Source: JBBRTJ01 sp038244535
GTDB lineage: Bacteria > Actinomycetota > Acidimicrobiia > Acidimicrobiales > Ilumatobacteraceae
DNA length: 40,161 nt
Direction of reading: 5' to 3'
Assembly (NCBI GenBank): GCA_038244535.1
Contig: JBBRTJ010000021.1
Coordinates: 1-40,161 of the forward strand
The notes under the pieces: model-generated
What the model saw: only the letters and a program-made list of their open reading frames with translations
Database searches by the model: none
What the model was told of the DNA's origin: nothing
In this document: positions 31,188 through 38,727 of the stretch, one piece after another
How the letters are laid out: each line of letters starts with the position of its first letter
How positions within the stretch are numbered: the stretch's first letter is position 1
Made by a program: the position numbers and the translations under genes

Positions 31188-31301
31188 CCCGCACCCGCTG
31201 ACCCGGATTCTTGGTACCGAGCAGCGTGCGGAGTGCGCTGGGCGGCGTTGAGGTGGAAGCCGCTCGCTTGTCTGACTGGCGCGCGCCTTCGGCTCGGCCC
31301 G

Positions 31302-31307
31302 TAGCCT
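31302..31307 (+). promoter_or_regulatory. -10-like box TAGCCT ahead of msrA
   Basis: Seven bases before the ATG, no ribosome site between. The same hexamer at the same distance precedes the carboxylase gene. Confidence 0.5.
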
Positions 31308-31314
31308 TGGGTCC

Positions 31315-31962
31315 ATGTTCGGCTCTCACAAGAACGAGATGGTCTCGCCTGAGCGCGCCCTGCCCGGCCGCACCGACCAGACCATGCCCGTCCCCGCTTC
31401 GCACTTCGTGAACGGCCGGCCCCTCGCCGGGCCGTTCCCCGATGGATTCGAGGAGGCCGTGTTCGGCCTCGGCTGCTTCTGGGGGGCCGAGAGGAAGTTC
31501 TGGCAGACCGAGGGGGTCTACACGACCGCGGTGGGCTACGCCGGTGGCTACACGCCCAACCCCACCTACGACGAGACCTGCTCGGGCCGCACTGGCCACA
31601 CCGAGGTCGTGCTCGTGGTGTTCGATCCGGCCGTCATCAGCTACGAGGGCCTGCTCAAGGTGTTCTGGGAGGGCCACAACCCGACCCAGGGCATGCGTCA
31701 GGGCAACGACATGGGAACGCAGTACCGCTCGGCGATCTACACGACGTCGGACGTGCAGCTGGCCGCCGCCCAGGCGAGCGAGGCCATGTTCCAAGAGCGG
31801 CTGACGGCTGCCGGCTACGGCCCCATCACCACCGAGATCGCCCCGCTGGGAGCGTTCTTCTATGCCGAGCCCTACCACCAGCAGTACCTGGGCAAGAACC
31901 CGAACGGCTACTGCGGCCTCGGTGGCACCGGCGTCAGCTGCCCCATCGGCTTGTCAGCCTGA
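31315..31962 (+). CDS. msrA: peptide methionine sulfoxide reductase MsrA
   Basis: A 215-residue protein. FGLGCFWGAERKFWQTEGVY holds the catalytic Cys54 in GCFWG. VGYAGGYTPNPTYDETCSGR, TGHTEVVLVVFDP, FWEGHNPTQGMRQGNDMGTQ and YRSAIYT follow in the family order, and the end NPNGYCGLGGTGVSC carries resolving cysteines. It reduces the S-epimer of methionine sulfoxide in proteins, using thioredoxin. The N-terminal extension MFGSHKNEMVSPERALPGR is usual in actinobacteria. It converges with superoxide dismutase, so both oxidative-stress genes share a terminator. Confidence 0.97.
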   Translation: MFGSHKNEMVSPERALPGRTDQTMPVPASHFVNGRPLAGPFPDGFEEAVFGLGCFWGAERKFWQTEGVYTTAVGYAGGYTPNPTYDETCSGRTGHTEVVLVVFDPAVISYEGLLKVFWEGHNPTQGMRQGNDMGTQYRSAIYTTSDVQLAAAQASEAMFQERLTAAGYGPITTEIAPLGAFFYAEPYHQQYLGKNPNGYCGLGGTGVSCPIGLSA

Positions 31963-31975
31963 CCGATGGGGCAGC
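31937..31975. terminator. shared hairpin between convergent msrA and sod
   Basis: GCTGCCCCATCGG (31937-31949) pairs perfectly with CCGATGGGGCAGC (31963-31975) across a 13-base loop that includes the end of msrA. A second stem, CGCGGC/GCCGCG at 31981-31999, overlaps the end of the dismutase gene. There is no T-run, as is usual for GC-rich actinobacterial ends. Confidence 0.65.
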
Positions 31976-31990
31976 GGGTCCGCGGCCGGG

Positions 31991-32587
31991 TCAGCCGCGG
32001 GCGGCGGTGAACCGGGCCGACACGTCGGCCCAGTTCACGATGTTCCACAGCGCCTTGACGTAGTCGGCGCGCACGTTGAGGTACTGCAGGTAGTAGGCGT
32101 GCTCCCAGGCGTCGAGCACCAGGAGGGGTTGGCCCGACTGGCCGGTGTTGCCCTGGTGGTCGTAGATCTGCTCGACGTACAGGCGCTGGCCGATCGGCTC
32201 CCACGCCAGTGCGCCCCACCCCGAGCCCTGCACCGTCGTGGTGGCCTCGGTCAGGTGGCGCTGGAACGCATCGAAGCTGCCGAAGTGCTCGTCGATCGCT
32301 GCGGCCAGTTCGCCCTCGGGCTTGCCACCGCCATCAGGCGACAGGTTCTGCCAGAAGAGGCTGTGCAGCACGTGGCCGGACAGGTTGAACGCCAGCGTCT
32401 TTTCGAGCCCGACGATGTTGGCGTAGTCCTCGCCGACACGAGCGGCCGCCAGCTTGTCGAGCGTGTCGTTCAGTCCCTTGACGTAGGCGGCGTGGTGCTT
32501 GCCGTGGTGAAGCTCGAGCACCGTGGCGCTGTAGCTCGGCTCGAGGTCGGCGTAGTCGTAGGGCAGGTCGGGAAGGGTGTAGGGCAT
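31991..32587 (-). CDS. sodA: superoxide dismutase, Mn/Fe type
   Basis: A 198-residue protein: MPYTLPDLPYDYADLEPSYS, LELHHGKHHAAYVKGLNDTL with the first metal His, AFNLSGHVLHSLFWQNLSPD with the second, then QPLLVLDAWEHAYYLQYLNV with the Asp and third His (DxWEHAYY). All four ligands are present. It turns superoxide into peroxide and oxygen. Whether Mn or Fe is used cannot be fixed here. AGGAGG precedes the ATG. The symbol is by homology only; sodB is equally possible. Confidence 0.95.
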   Translation of the reverse strand: MPYTLPDLPYDYADLEPSYSATVLELHHGKHHAAYVKGLNDTLDKLAAARVGEDYANIVGLEKTLAFNLSGHVLHSLFWQNLSPDGGGKPEGELAAAIDEHFGSFDAFQRHLTEATTTVQGSGWGALAWEPIGQRLYVEQIYDHQGNTGQSGQPLLVLDAWEHAYYLQYLNVRADYVKALWNIVNWADVSARFTAARG

Positions 32588-32662
32588 CGGGTGCCTCCTG
32601 GGGGTCGGCGAGGGCAGTGTCTCCTCGGTGGTACCCGGGTCGGGCACCGTTCATTCCTCCCA

Positions 32663-32675
32663 TTACTACCAGTAA
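32663..32675. promoter_or_regulatory. palindrome upstream of superoxide dismutase
   Basis: TTACT-ACC-AGTAA is a perfect five-base inverted repeat in the only AT-rich patch of this region, 75 bases ahead of the dismutase start. It could be a repressor site overlapping the promoter. No regulator is encoded nearby. Confidence 0.35.
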
Positions 32676-32688
32676 CTACTTCTGAAAA

Positions 32689-33846
32689 TCATGGCGGAGC
32701 GGGATCATCCCAACCGTGGCTGCGAATGGTGTCGCCGTCGGCGTCGAGGGCGCGGCCGGCCCAGCGGAGCGAACCGGGCGTGGCCGAGAGCCGCGCGATG
32801 AGGCCCTGCATCGGCGTGCCGTCCAGCTCGACGATGGCGCCTCGCGCCGCGTAGTGCGGGTCGACGGCGATGTCGGCCATCGACAGCACCGGTGCGATGG
32901 CCGCTTCGGCTGCCTCGAAGGCGGCGAGCACCTCGGCTTGCGGGCGAGCCGCGATCCACGCCGCCACCGTGGCATCGAGCTCGTCACGGTGCTCGACCCG
33001 ACCGGCAAAGGTCGCGAACCGCTCGTCACCGGCGACGCCGACCAGTGCCATCACCCGCGCCGCCACGCTCTCGGCCGAGGTCGAGATGGCCACCCACTCG
33101 CCGTCGGCGCACCGGTAGGTGCCGCGGGGCACGGTGTATGGGATGCCCGAGCCCAACCGCGGCTGCTGGTAGCCGGTCATCAGGTAGGTGCCGATGAGCG
33201 GCCCCATCAGCTGGAACATCGACTCGAGGAGCGAGACATCGACGACCTGGCCGACGCCGGCGTGCAGGGCGACCATGGTGGCGAAGGCAGCCACGATCCC
33301 GGTCACCTCGTCGGTGAGGGCGATGGGCGGCAGCAGCGGCCCGCCGCCGGGCTCGCCGATCAGGTCGGCCAGGCCGCTCATGGCTTCGGCGATGGTGGCG
33401 AAGCCTGGTCGGTTCGCGTAGGGGCCGTCCTGGCCGAAGCCCGTCACACGGGTGACGATGAGGCGTGGGTTGCGGGCATGGAGCACGTCTGGCCCGAGGC
33501 CGAGCCGCTCGAGCGTGCCCGGCCGGAAGTTCTCGACCAGCACGTGGGCCTCGGCGCACAGGCGCAGGAAGGTGGCGTGGTCGTCGGCGTCCTTGAGGTC
33601 GAGCACGACCGTGCGCTTGTTGCGGGCCGCGAGGCGCCACCAGATGCCCTGGCCGTCGCGCGGATCGCGCCACGCCATGCTGCGTAACGTGTCGCCCTCA
33701 GGACGCTCGACCTTGATGACGTGAGCGCCGAAGTCGGCGAGGTAGCGCGCGCACGACGGACCGGCGAGCACCGTGGACACGTCGATGACCCGGAGGTCGG
33801 CGAGCGGGCCGGGGCGCGGCGCGGCGGGTGGGTCGGCGGGAGCCAC
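32689..33846 (-). CDS. CaiB/BaiF family CoA-transferase
   Basis: A 385-residue family III CoA-transferase. GPLADLRVIDVSTVLAGPSC, ARYLADFGAHVIKVERPEGD, KRTVVLDLKDADDHATFLRL, VLVENFRPGTLERLGLGPD and TRVTGFGQDGPYANRPGF follow the family order; the Asp that becomes the CoA-linked residue is expected in the GLADLIGEPG block. It moves CoA between carboxylic acids. The GTG start at 33846 lies one base after the stop of the metallophosphoesterase gene, so it is last in a four-gene operon. The substrate may be linked to the upstream acyl-CoA carboxylase. Confidence 0.93.
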   Translation of the reverse strand: MAPADPPAAPRPGPLADLRVIDVSTVLAGPSCARYLADFGAHVIKVERPEGDTLRSMAWRDPRDGQGIWWRLAARNKRTVVLDLKDADDHATFLRLCAEAHVLVENFRPGTLERLGLGPDVLHARNPRLIVTRVTGFGQDGPYANRPGFATIAEAMSGLADLIGEPGGGPLLPPIALTDEVTGIVAAFATMVALHAGVGQVVDVSLLESMFQLMGPLIGTYLMTGYQQPRLGSGIPYTVPRGTYRCADGEWVAISTSAESVAARVMALVGVAGDERFATFAGRVEHRDELDATVAAWIAARPQAEVLAAFEAAEAAIAPVLSMADIAVDPHYAARGAIVELDGTPMQGLIARLSATPGSLRWAGRALDADGDTIRSHGWDDPAPP

Positions 33847-33847
33847 G

Positions 33848-34879
33848 TCAGGCCGGCGAGCCCGAGAGCGGCCGGGGCCAGATGGGGAAGGAGCGGTCGC
33901 CGAGGCCACCCATCGCGTAGGCGACGTAGTCGATGGCATGGGAGTAGAGCGACCGGCACTGCTCGCTCCAGGCCAGCGCCTCGGGGCTGGAGATGCGGTG
34001 GTGGACCTGCAGGATCCCGCCCTCGAACACGCGGTACTCGGCCCACGATCCTGGGAAGTCCTTGACGCAGGCCACCTCGACCCACGGCACGTCGCCGGTG
34101 ACGGCGAACCGGCGGACCCGGTTGCGGTGCGTGTGCCCGGCGAAGTAGCCGACGATCCGGGGTTGGCGGGCCACCAGGTCGATCAACCGCTCGGAGTCAT
34201 CAGGGTGGATCCCGAAGTAGGTGTCGCTGCGGTTGCGGCTGCCGGGCGCCCAGGGGTGGTGGTGGCCGAACACCAGCACCGGTCGATCACTGCCGGCGGC
34301 CACCTCGTCGAGCCAGTCGAGCTGCTCGGTGCTGACCCGCCCGTAGGTGCTGGTCGGCTGCACCGTGTCGAGCACCGCGAGGCGCGCGCCGGCCATGTCA
34401 CGGACCTGCGGACCGGCGGCATAGGACTGACCGTGGTAGGCGTCGTGGTTGCCCCGCACGTGCACGAGCCGGTCGCCGAAGGCCGGCTCGTAGCAGGCCA
34501 GGAACGCGTCGTACTCGTCGGGCGCCCCGTCGAGGGTGAGATCGCCCTTCACCACCACGGCACCGGGGCCGAGCGCGGCCATCTCGGCCACCGCGGCCCG
34601 GTTCATCATCTCGGGGTAGGGGTCGGCTCCATCCGCGGCCCGCAGGATCGGCCCGCCGGGGAACTCTTCGAGCACGCCGCACTCGAACTCTCCGAAGTGA
34701 ACGTCGTTGACGGTGACCACCACGGACAGGAGCTCGCCAGGCGGACGCGGGAGCGTGCGGACCTCGGTGCCGAGCAGTTCGTAGGTGGTGTCCGGCTCGA
34801 GCCCGTCGAAGCGGTGCGGGTTGGCGCCGTCGTGCAGCACGACGAGATCGTCGGCCACCGTCGACACCTCGATGGTCAT
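33848..34879 (-). CDS. calcineurin-like metallophosphoesterase
   Basis: A 343-residue protein. The metal motifs are in order: VTVNDVHFGEFE (D-x-H), AVVVKGDLTLDGAPDEY (G-D), VHVRGNHDAYHGQ (G-N-H-D), VLVFGHHHPW and VGYFAGHTHRNRV (G-H-x-H). The first 55 residues (LVVLHDGANPHRFDGLEPDT and on) look like a fibronectin/Ig-type fold with a D-G-L-E-P-x-T-x-Y repeat. The substrate could be a phosphodiester or a nucleotide. It starts three bases after the carboxylase epsilon gene and runs into the CoA-transferase gene. Confidence 0.92.
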   Translation of the reverse strand: MTIEVSTVADDLVVLHDGANPHRFDGLEPDTTYELLGTEVRTLPRPPGELLSVVVTVNDVHFGEFECGVLEEFPGGPILRAADGADPYPEMMNRAAVAEMAALGPGAVVVKGDLTLDGAPDEYDAFLACYEPAFGDRLVHVRGNHDAYHGQSYAAGPQVRDMAGARLAVLDTVQPTSTYGRVSTEQLDWLDEVAAGSDRPVLVFGHHHPWAPGSRNRSDTYFGIHPDDSERLIDLVARQPRIVGYFAGHTHRNRVRRFAVTGDVPWVEVACVKDFPGSWAEYRVFEGGILQVHHRISSPEALAWSEQCRSLYSHAIDYVAYAMGGLGDRSFPIWPRPLSGSPA

Positions 34880-34882
34880 GGG

Positions 34883-35083
34883 TCAGTACCAGGGGCGGTC
34901 GCGGCGGGCGGCGACGGGCCGCGTCCACCAGCGGCCGCTGAACCGCCAGGCAGGTGGGCGGTCGTCGTCGTTGACGGCGGCCGGGAGCACCACGGGCCGG
35001 GGCCACAGCGCCTCGACGGCCACCGCGATGGCGGCCGCCTCGTCGTCGGTGGGCACGGGCGCCACCTGCAGGCGGCCGGTCAT
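34883..35083 (-). CDS. accE: acyl-CoA carboxylase epsilon subunit
   Basis: A 66-residue protein: MTGRLQVAPVPTDDEAAAIA, VAVEALWPRP, then DRPPAWRFSGRWWTRPVAAR and RDRPWY. The acidic start that pairs DDEAAAIA with a C-terminal WRFSGRWW-type block is typical of AccE/PccE, the small subunit that joins biotin carboxylase and carboxyltransferase in actinobacteria. Its ATG overlaps the carboxylase beta stop in ATGA. Confidence 0.88.
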   Translation of the reverse strand: MTGRLQVAPVPTDDEAAAIAVAVEALWPRPVVLPAAVNDDDRPPAWRFSGRWWTRPVAARRDRPWY

Positions 35084-36636
35084 AGCGGCATGTTGCCGTG
35101 CTTGCGCCGGGGCAGCTCTTCGCGCTTCGTGCGCAGCAGCTCGAACCCGGCGATGAGCTTGATGCGCGTCTCGGCCGGGTCGATCACGTCATCGATGTAG
35201 CCCCGCTCAGCCGCCGCGTAGGGGTTGGCGTACTTCTCGGTGTAGTCGGCCACCAGCTCGGCGCGGCGGGCGACCGGGTCGGCGGCCTGCTGCAGCTCTC
35301 GGCGGTAGACGATCTCGACCGCGCCCTGCGGTCCCATGACGGCCAGCTCGGCCGTGGGCCAGGCGTAGGCCAGGTCGGAGCCGATGGACTTGGAGTCCAT
35401 GACCACGTAGGCGCCGCCGTAGGCCTTGCGGGTGATGATCTGGATGCGCGGCACCGTGGCCTCGCAGTAGGCGTAGAGCAGCTTCGCGCCGTGGCGGATG
35501 ATGCCGCCGTACTCCTGGTCGACACCGGGGAGGAAGCCGGGCACGTCGACGAAGGTGACCAGTGGGATGTTGAAGGCGTCGCAGGTGCGTACGAAGCGGG
35601 CGGCCTTCTCGGCGCTCTCGATGTCGAGCACGCCGGCCAACATGAGGGGCTGGTTCCCGACCACGCCGACGGGGTGGCCGTTGAGGCGCGAGAACCCGCA
35701 CACGATGCTGCGGGCCCAGAACGGGAAGTACTCGAAGAACTCACCGCCGTCGACGACCTCGGCGATGACCTTCTTCATGTCGTACGGCTGGTTGGGGCTG
35801 GCCGGCATGATGTCGCGCAGCGCAGGGCACAGCCGCTCGGGATCGTCACCGGTGTCGACCACGGGCGGCGACTCGAGGTTGTTGCTCGGCAGGAACGACA
35901 GCAGGTAGCGCACGTCTTCGAGGCACGACTTCTCGTCCGGGGCCACGAAGGTGGCCACACCGCTCTTGGAGGCGTGGCTCATCGCACCGCCCAGCTCTTC
36001 GAGCGTGACCTCCTCGCCCGTCACGGTCTTCACCACGTCGGGGCCGGTGATGAACATGTGGCTCGACTCGCGGACCATGAAGATGAAGTCGGTCATGGCG
36101 GGGCTGTAGACGGCGCCGCCCGCGCACGGCCCGAGGATCACGCTGATCTGGGGTACGACGCCCGACGACAGCACGTTGCGGTAGAAGATGCCGCCGTAGC
36201 TGGCCAGCGACACCACGCCCTCTTGGATGCGGGCACCGGCGCCGTCGTTGAGCCCGATGACCGGGGCGCCGACCTTGAGCGCGAGGTCCATGAGCTTGTG
36301 GATCTTTTCTGCGAACACCTCGCCGAGCGCCCCGCCGAACACGGTGAAGTCCTGGCTGAACACGAACACCTTGCGGCCATCGACCGTGCCCCAGCCGGTG
36401 ATGACGCCGTCGGTGTATGGGTGCTCCTCGAGTCCCGATGCCTGGGCCCGATGGCGGGCCAGCATGTCGAGCTCGTGGAAGCTGCCGGGGTCGAGGAAGA
36501 ACTCGACGCGCTCACGGGCGAGCAGCTTGCCCTTGGCGTGCTGGCGCTCGATGGACCGCGGGGAGCCGGCGTGGAGGGCCGACTGCTTGCGGGCCTCGAG
36601 GTCGGCCAGCTTGGCGCTCATGGGGTGGTCGGTCAC
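35080..36636 (-). CDS. pccB: acyl-CoA carboxylase beta subunit (carboxyltransferase)
   Basis: A 518-residue carboxyltransferase. RQHAKGKLLARERVEFFLDP, ASGLEEHPYTDGVITGWGTV, GLNDGAGARIQEGVVSLASY, GPCAGGAVYSPAMTDFIFMV, FVDVPGFLPGVDQEYGGIIR and KAYGGAYVVMDSKSIGSDLA are all present; the two G-A/G-G oxyanion sites bind the acyl-CoA and the carboxybiotin. The enzyme carboxylates propionyl- or acetyl-CoA; the residue that sets the choice is probably the Asp in KAYGGAYVVMDSK, but I cannot settle it. The biotinylated alpha subunit is not in the window. First gene of a four-gene operon. Start GTG follows TAGCCT by seven bases. Confidence 0.95.
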   Translation of the reverse strand: MTDHPMSAKLADLEARKQSALHAGSPRSIERQHAKGKLLARERVEFFLDPGSFHELDMLARHRAQASGLEEHPYTDGVITGWGTVDGRKVFVFSQDFTVFGGALGEVFAEKIHKLMDLALKVGAPVIGLNDGAGARIQEGVVSLASYGGIFYRNVLSSGVVPQISVILGPCAGGAVYSPAMTDFIFMVRESSHMFITGPDVVKTVTGEEVTLEELGGAMSHASKSGVATFVAPDEKSCLEDVRYLLSFLPSNNLESPPVVDTGDDPERLCPALRDIMPASPNQPYDMKKVIAEVVDGGEFFEYFPFWARSIVCGFSRLNGHPVGVVGNQPLMLAGVLDIESAEKAARFVRTCDAFNIPLVTFVDVPGFLPGVDQEYGGIIRHGAKLLYAYCEATVPRIQIITRKAYGGAYVVMDSKSIGSDLAYAWPTAELAVMGPQGAVEIVYRRELQQAADPVARRAELVADYTEKYANPYAAAERGYIDDVIDPAETRIKLIAGFELLRTKREELPRRKHGNMPL

Positions 36637-36643
36637 GGCGGCG

Positions 36644-36649
36644 AGGCTA
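36644..36649 (-). promoter_or_regulatory. -10-like box TAGCCT ahead of pccB operon
   Basis: Seven bases before the GTG start, exactly as at msrA; no ribosome site. Likely a leaderless operon promoter. Confidence 0.5.
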
Positions 36650-36715
36650 GCCGTGAGGCTCAGACTGCTCGCAGGGCTGCCGGCCGAGCCCCTCGAACGA
36701 TCCGCTCGGCCGCCG

Positions 36716-37501
36716 TCAACTCAGCTCGTAGACGACCGTGACCTGGAGCTGGATCTCCTGCGTGCCGGGCTCGATGGGCACCGAGCTCTTCGCCCCGCCT
36801 GCGGCCTGGACAGCAGCGGCGTACGGCCGTGGGATCTCTTGGGCGATCTCGCTGATCGAGATGACCTTGCCGGCGGTGACGCCGGCCGCAGCGGCGAGCT
36901 GGTCGGCCTGACGCTTGGCCTGCTGCACGGCTAGCTCCCGCGCCTTGGCATGAAGGGCGCTGGTGTCATCGATCGACAAGCTGATCCCGTTGATCGTGAT
37001 CGCGTCACCGGCGGCGCCCGCGGCGGCGTCGATCACCGTGCCGGCCTTGGCGAGGTCACGCAGCTTGGCGGTGACGTTGTTGGACGCCCGGTAGCCGATG
37101 ATGCGCTGCCCGTTGGTGTCGTACTGCGGCCAGATGCTCAGGTTGCTGGTCTGCACGTCGACCTTGGCCACGCCCGCTCCGATCAGGGTGTCGATCAGGG
37201 CCTTGGCCTTGACGTTGGACTGTTCGAGGGCGGTGGCGGCCGACGACGCCTGCACCTGAACGCCGAGGTTGATGGTCATCAGGTCGGGCGTGCCGCTGAC
37301 GAGGCCGGTGGCCTGGACGGTGATGCTGCGGGCCGACGGTGATGGCGCGCCGGCGGCCGCGGTCGTGCTCGTCTCGGCGATGGCCGGCGAGCCGGTGCGC
37401 CCCGTGGACGAGAGCCCTCCGTGGAACATGAGCCCTACGGCGATGCCACCGCCAACGGCGACGGCGACGGCCGTGGCGAGCGAGACGTTGCGAGCGGGCA
37501 T
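36716..37501 (-). CDS. SIMPL (DUF541) domain protein
   Basis: A 261-residue exported protein. The N-terminal LATAVAVAVGGGIAVGLMFH is a signal anchor. The SIMPL fold starts SITVQATGLVSGTPDLMTIN, LGVQVQASSAATALEQSNVK and goes through VQTSNLSIWPQYDTNGQR, SNNVTAKLRDLAKAGTVID, and ARELAVQQAKRQADQLAAAA. DUF541 proteins lie outside the membrane, form oligomers and have no clear enzymatic role. It diverges from the ligase gene. GGAGG precedes the ATG. Confidence 0.92.
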   Translation of the reverse strand: MPARNVSLATAVAVAVGGGIAVGLMFHGGLSSTGRTGSPAIAETSTTAAAGAPSPSARSITVQATGLVSGTPDLMTINLGVQVQASSAATALEQSNVKAKALIDTLIGAGVAKVDVQTSNLSIWPQYDTNGQRIIGYRASNNVTAKLRDLAKAGTVIDAAAGAAGDAITINGISLSIDDTSALHAKARELAVQQAKRQADQLAAAAGVTAGKVISISEIAQEIPRPYAAAVQAAGGAKSSVPIEPGTQEIQLQVTVVYELS

Positions 37502-37623
37502 GGGTGCCTCCAGAGGTTCGGCGCGGCTTGGTTGACCCTCGACGCTGTTGCCGATGTGACGCTCGTCGCGGCTCCCTGGTTCCCGCCGACGCGAGGAAGC
37601 GTCGGGTGCGCCATGCTTCGCAG

Positions 37624-38727
37624 GTGCGTCTTTCCGTGTCGCCGCCGGTCGTACCGATGCTGGCCAAGGCCGCGGACGCCCTCCCCGAAGGTGACGGGTG
37701 GGCCTTCGAGCCCAAGTGGGATGGCTTTCGATGCATCGTGTTCCGCGACGGCGACGAGGTGGTGCTCGGCAGCCGCAACGAGCGCCCGCTGACCCGCTAC
37801 TTCCCTGAACTGCTGCCCGTGCTGCGGGCCGCCCTCCCCGATCGGTGCGTCATCGACGGCGAGATCGTCATCCCGAGCGCCGACGGACACGGTCTCGACT
37901 TCGACGCGCTGCTGCAACGGATCCACCCGGCCGAGTCGCGGGTGCAGCGCCTGGCGGCCGAGACGCCGGCGTCGTTCGTGGCCTTCGACATCCTTGCCCT
38001 CGGTGACGAGTCGCTTCTCGACGTCATCCAGAGCGCCCGCCGCGCCGCGCTGGTGGCGGCGCTCGTGCCTGCGGGCGAAGGCCGCACGGCTGTCCGCCTC
38101 ACCCCGACGACCACCGACCGCGCCGTCGCCGACACCTGGTTCCACCCCTTCGAAGGGGCCGGGTTGGATGGCGTGATGGCCAAGCCACTGGCAGGCACCT
38201 ATCGCCCCGGCGAGCGGGTGCTCGTGAAGGTGAAGCACCACCGCACCGCCGACTGCGTCGTGGCCGGCTACCGCGTGCACAAGGACGGCAAGGGCGTCGG
38301 CTCGCTCCTGCTCGGGCTGCACGATGCCGCCGGCACCCTCCATCCCGTCGGGGTGGCTTCGGGGTTCACCGCCAAGGTCCGCACGGCACTGCTCGGTGAG
38401 CTGGGACCCTTGACCGATCATGCGCTCGACGATCACCCGTGGCGGGGCTGGGCCGAGGCGATGGCCCACGAGGGTGGCCGCATGCCAGGGGCGCAGAGCC
38501 GGTGGAACGCGGGCAAGGACCTGAGCTGGGTGCCGCTGCGGCCTGAACGGGTGGCCGAGGTCGAGTTCGATCAGTTGCAGGGCAACCGGTTCCGTCACGG
38601 TGCCCACCTCGTTCGCTGGCGGCCCGACCGCGAGCCGTCGTCGTGCACCTACGCCCAGCTCGACGTGGCCGTGCCGGTTGAGCTGCTGTCGGTCTTCACC
38701 GAGGGGGCCGGCGATGCGCAAGGTTGA
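37624..38727 (+). CDS. ATP-dependent DNA ligase
   Basis: A GTG start at 37624 gives 367 residues. GWAFEPKWDGFRCIVFRDGD holds the adenylated Lys31 (K-x-D-G), then NERPLTRYFPELL, CVIDGEIVIPSADG, FVAFDILALG, GLDGVMAKPLAGTYRPG and VLVKVKHHRTADCVVAGYRV are nucleotidyltransferase motifs Ia-V, followed by an OB-fold domain. It has no polymerase or nuclease domain, so it resembles the LigC type of actinobacteria, which helps in non-replicative repair. It overlaps the next gene by 14 bases. Confidence 0.93.
   Translation: MRLSVSPPVVPMLAKAADALPEGDGWAFEPKWDGFRCIVFRDGDEVVLGSRNERPLTRYFPELLPVLRAALPDRCVIDGEIVIPSADGHGLDFDALLQRIHPAESRVQRLAAETPASFVAFDILALGDESLLDVIQSARRAALVAALVPAGEGRTAVRLTPTTTDRAVADTWFHPFEGAGLDGVMAKPLAGTYRPGERVLVKVKHHRTADCVVAGYRVHKDGKGVGSLLLGLHDAAGTLHPVGVASGFTAKVRTALLGELGPLTDHALDDHPWRGWAEAMAHEGGRMPGAQSRWNAGKDLSWVPLRPERVAEVEFDQLQGNRFRHGAHLVRWRPDREPSSCTYAQLDVAVPVELLSVFTEGAGDAQG

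Noticed and set aside
34883..36741. Long plus-strand frames over the carboxylase operon
   Set aside because: They are mirror frames of strongly recognisable minus-strand genes in GC-rich DNA.
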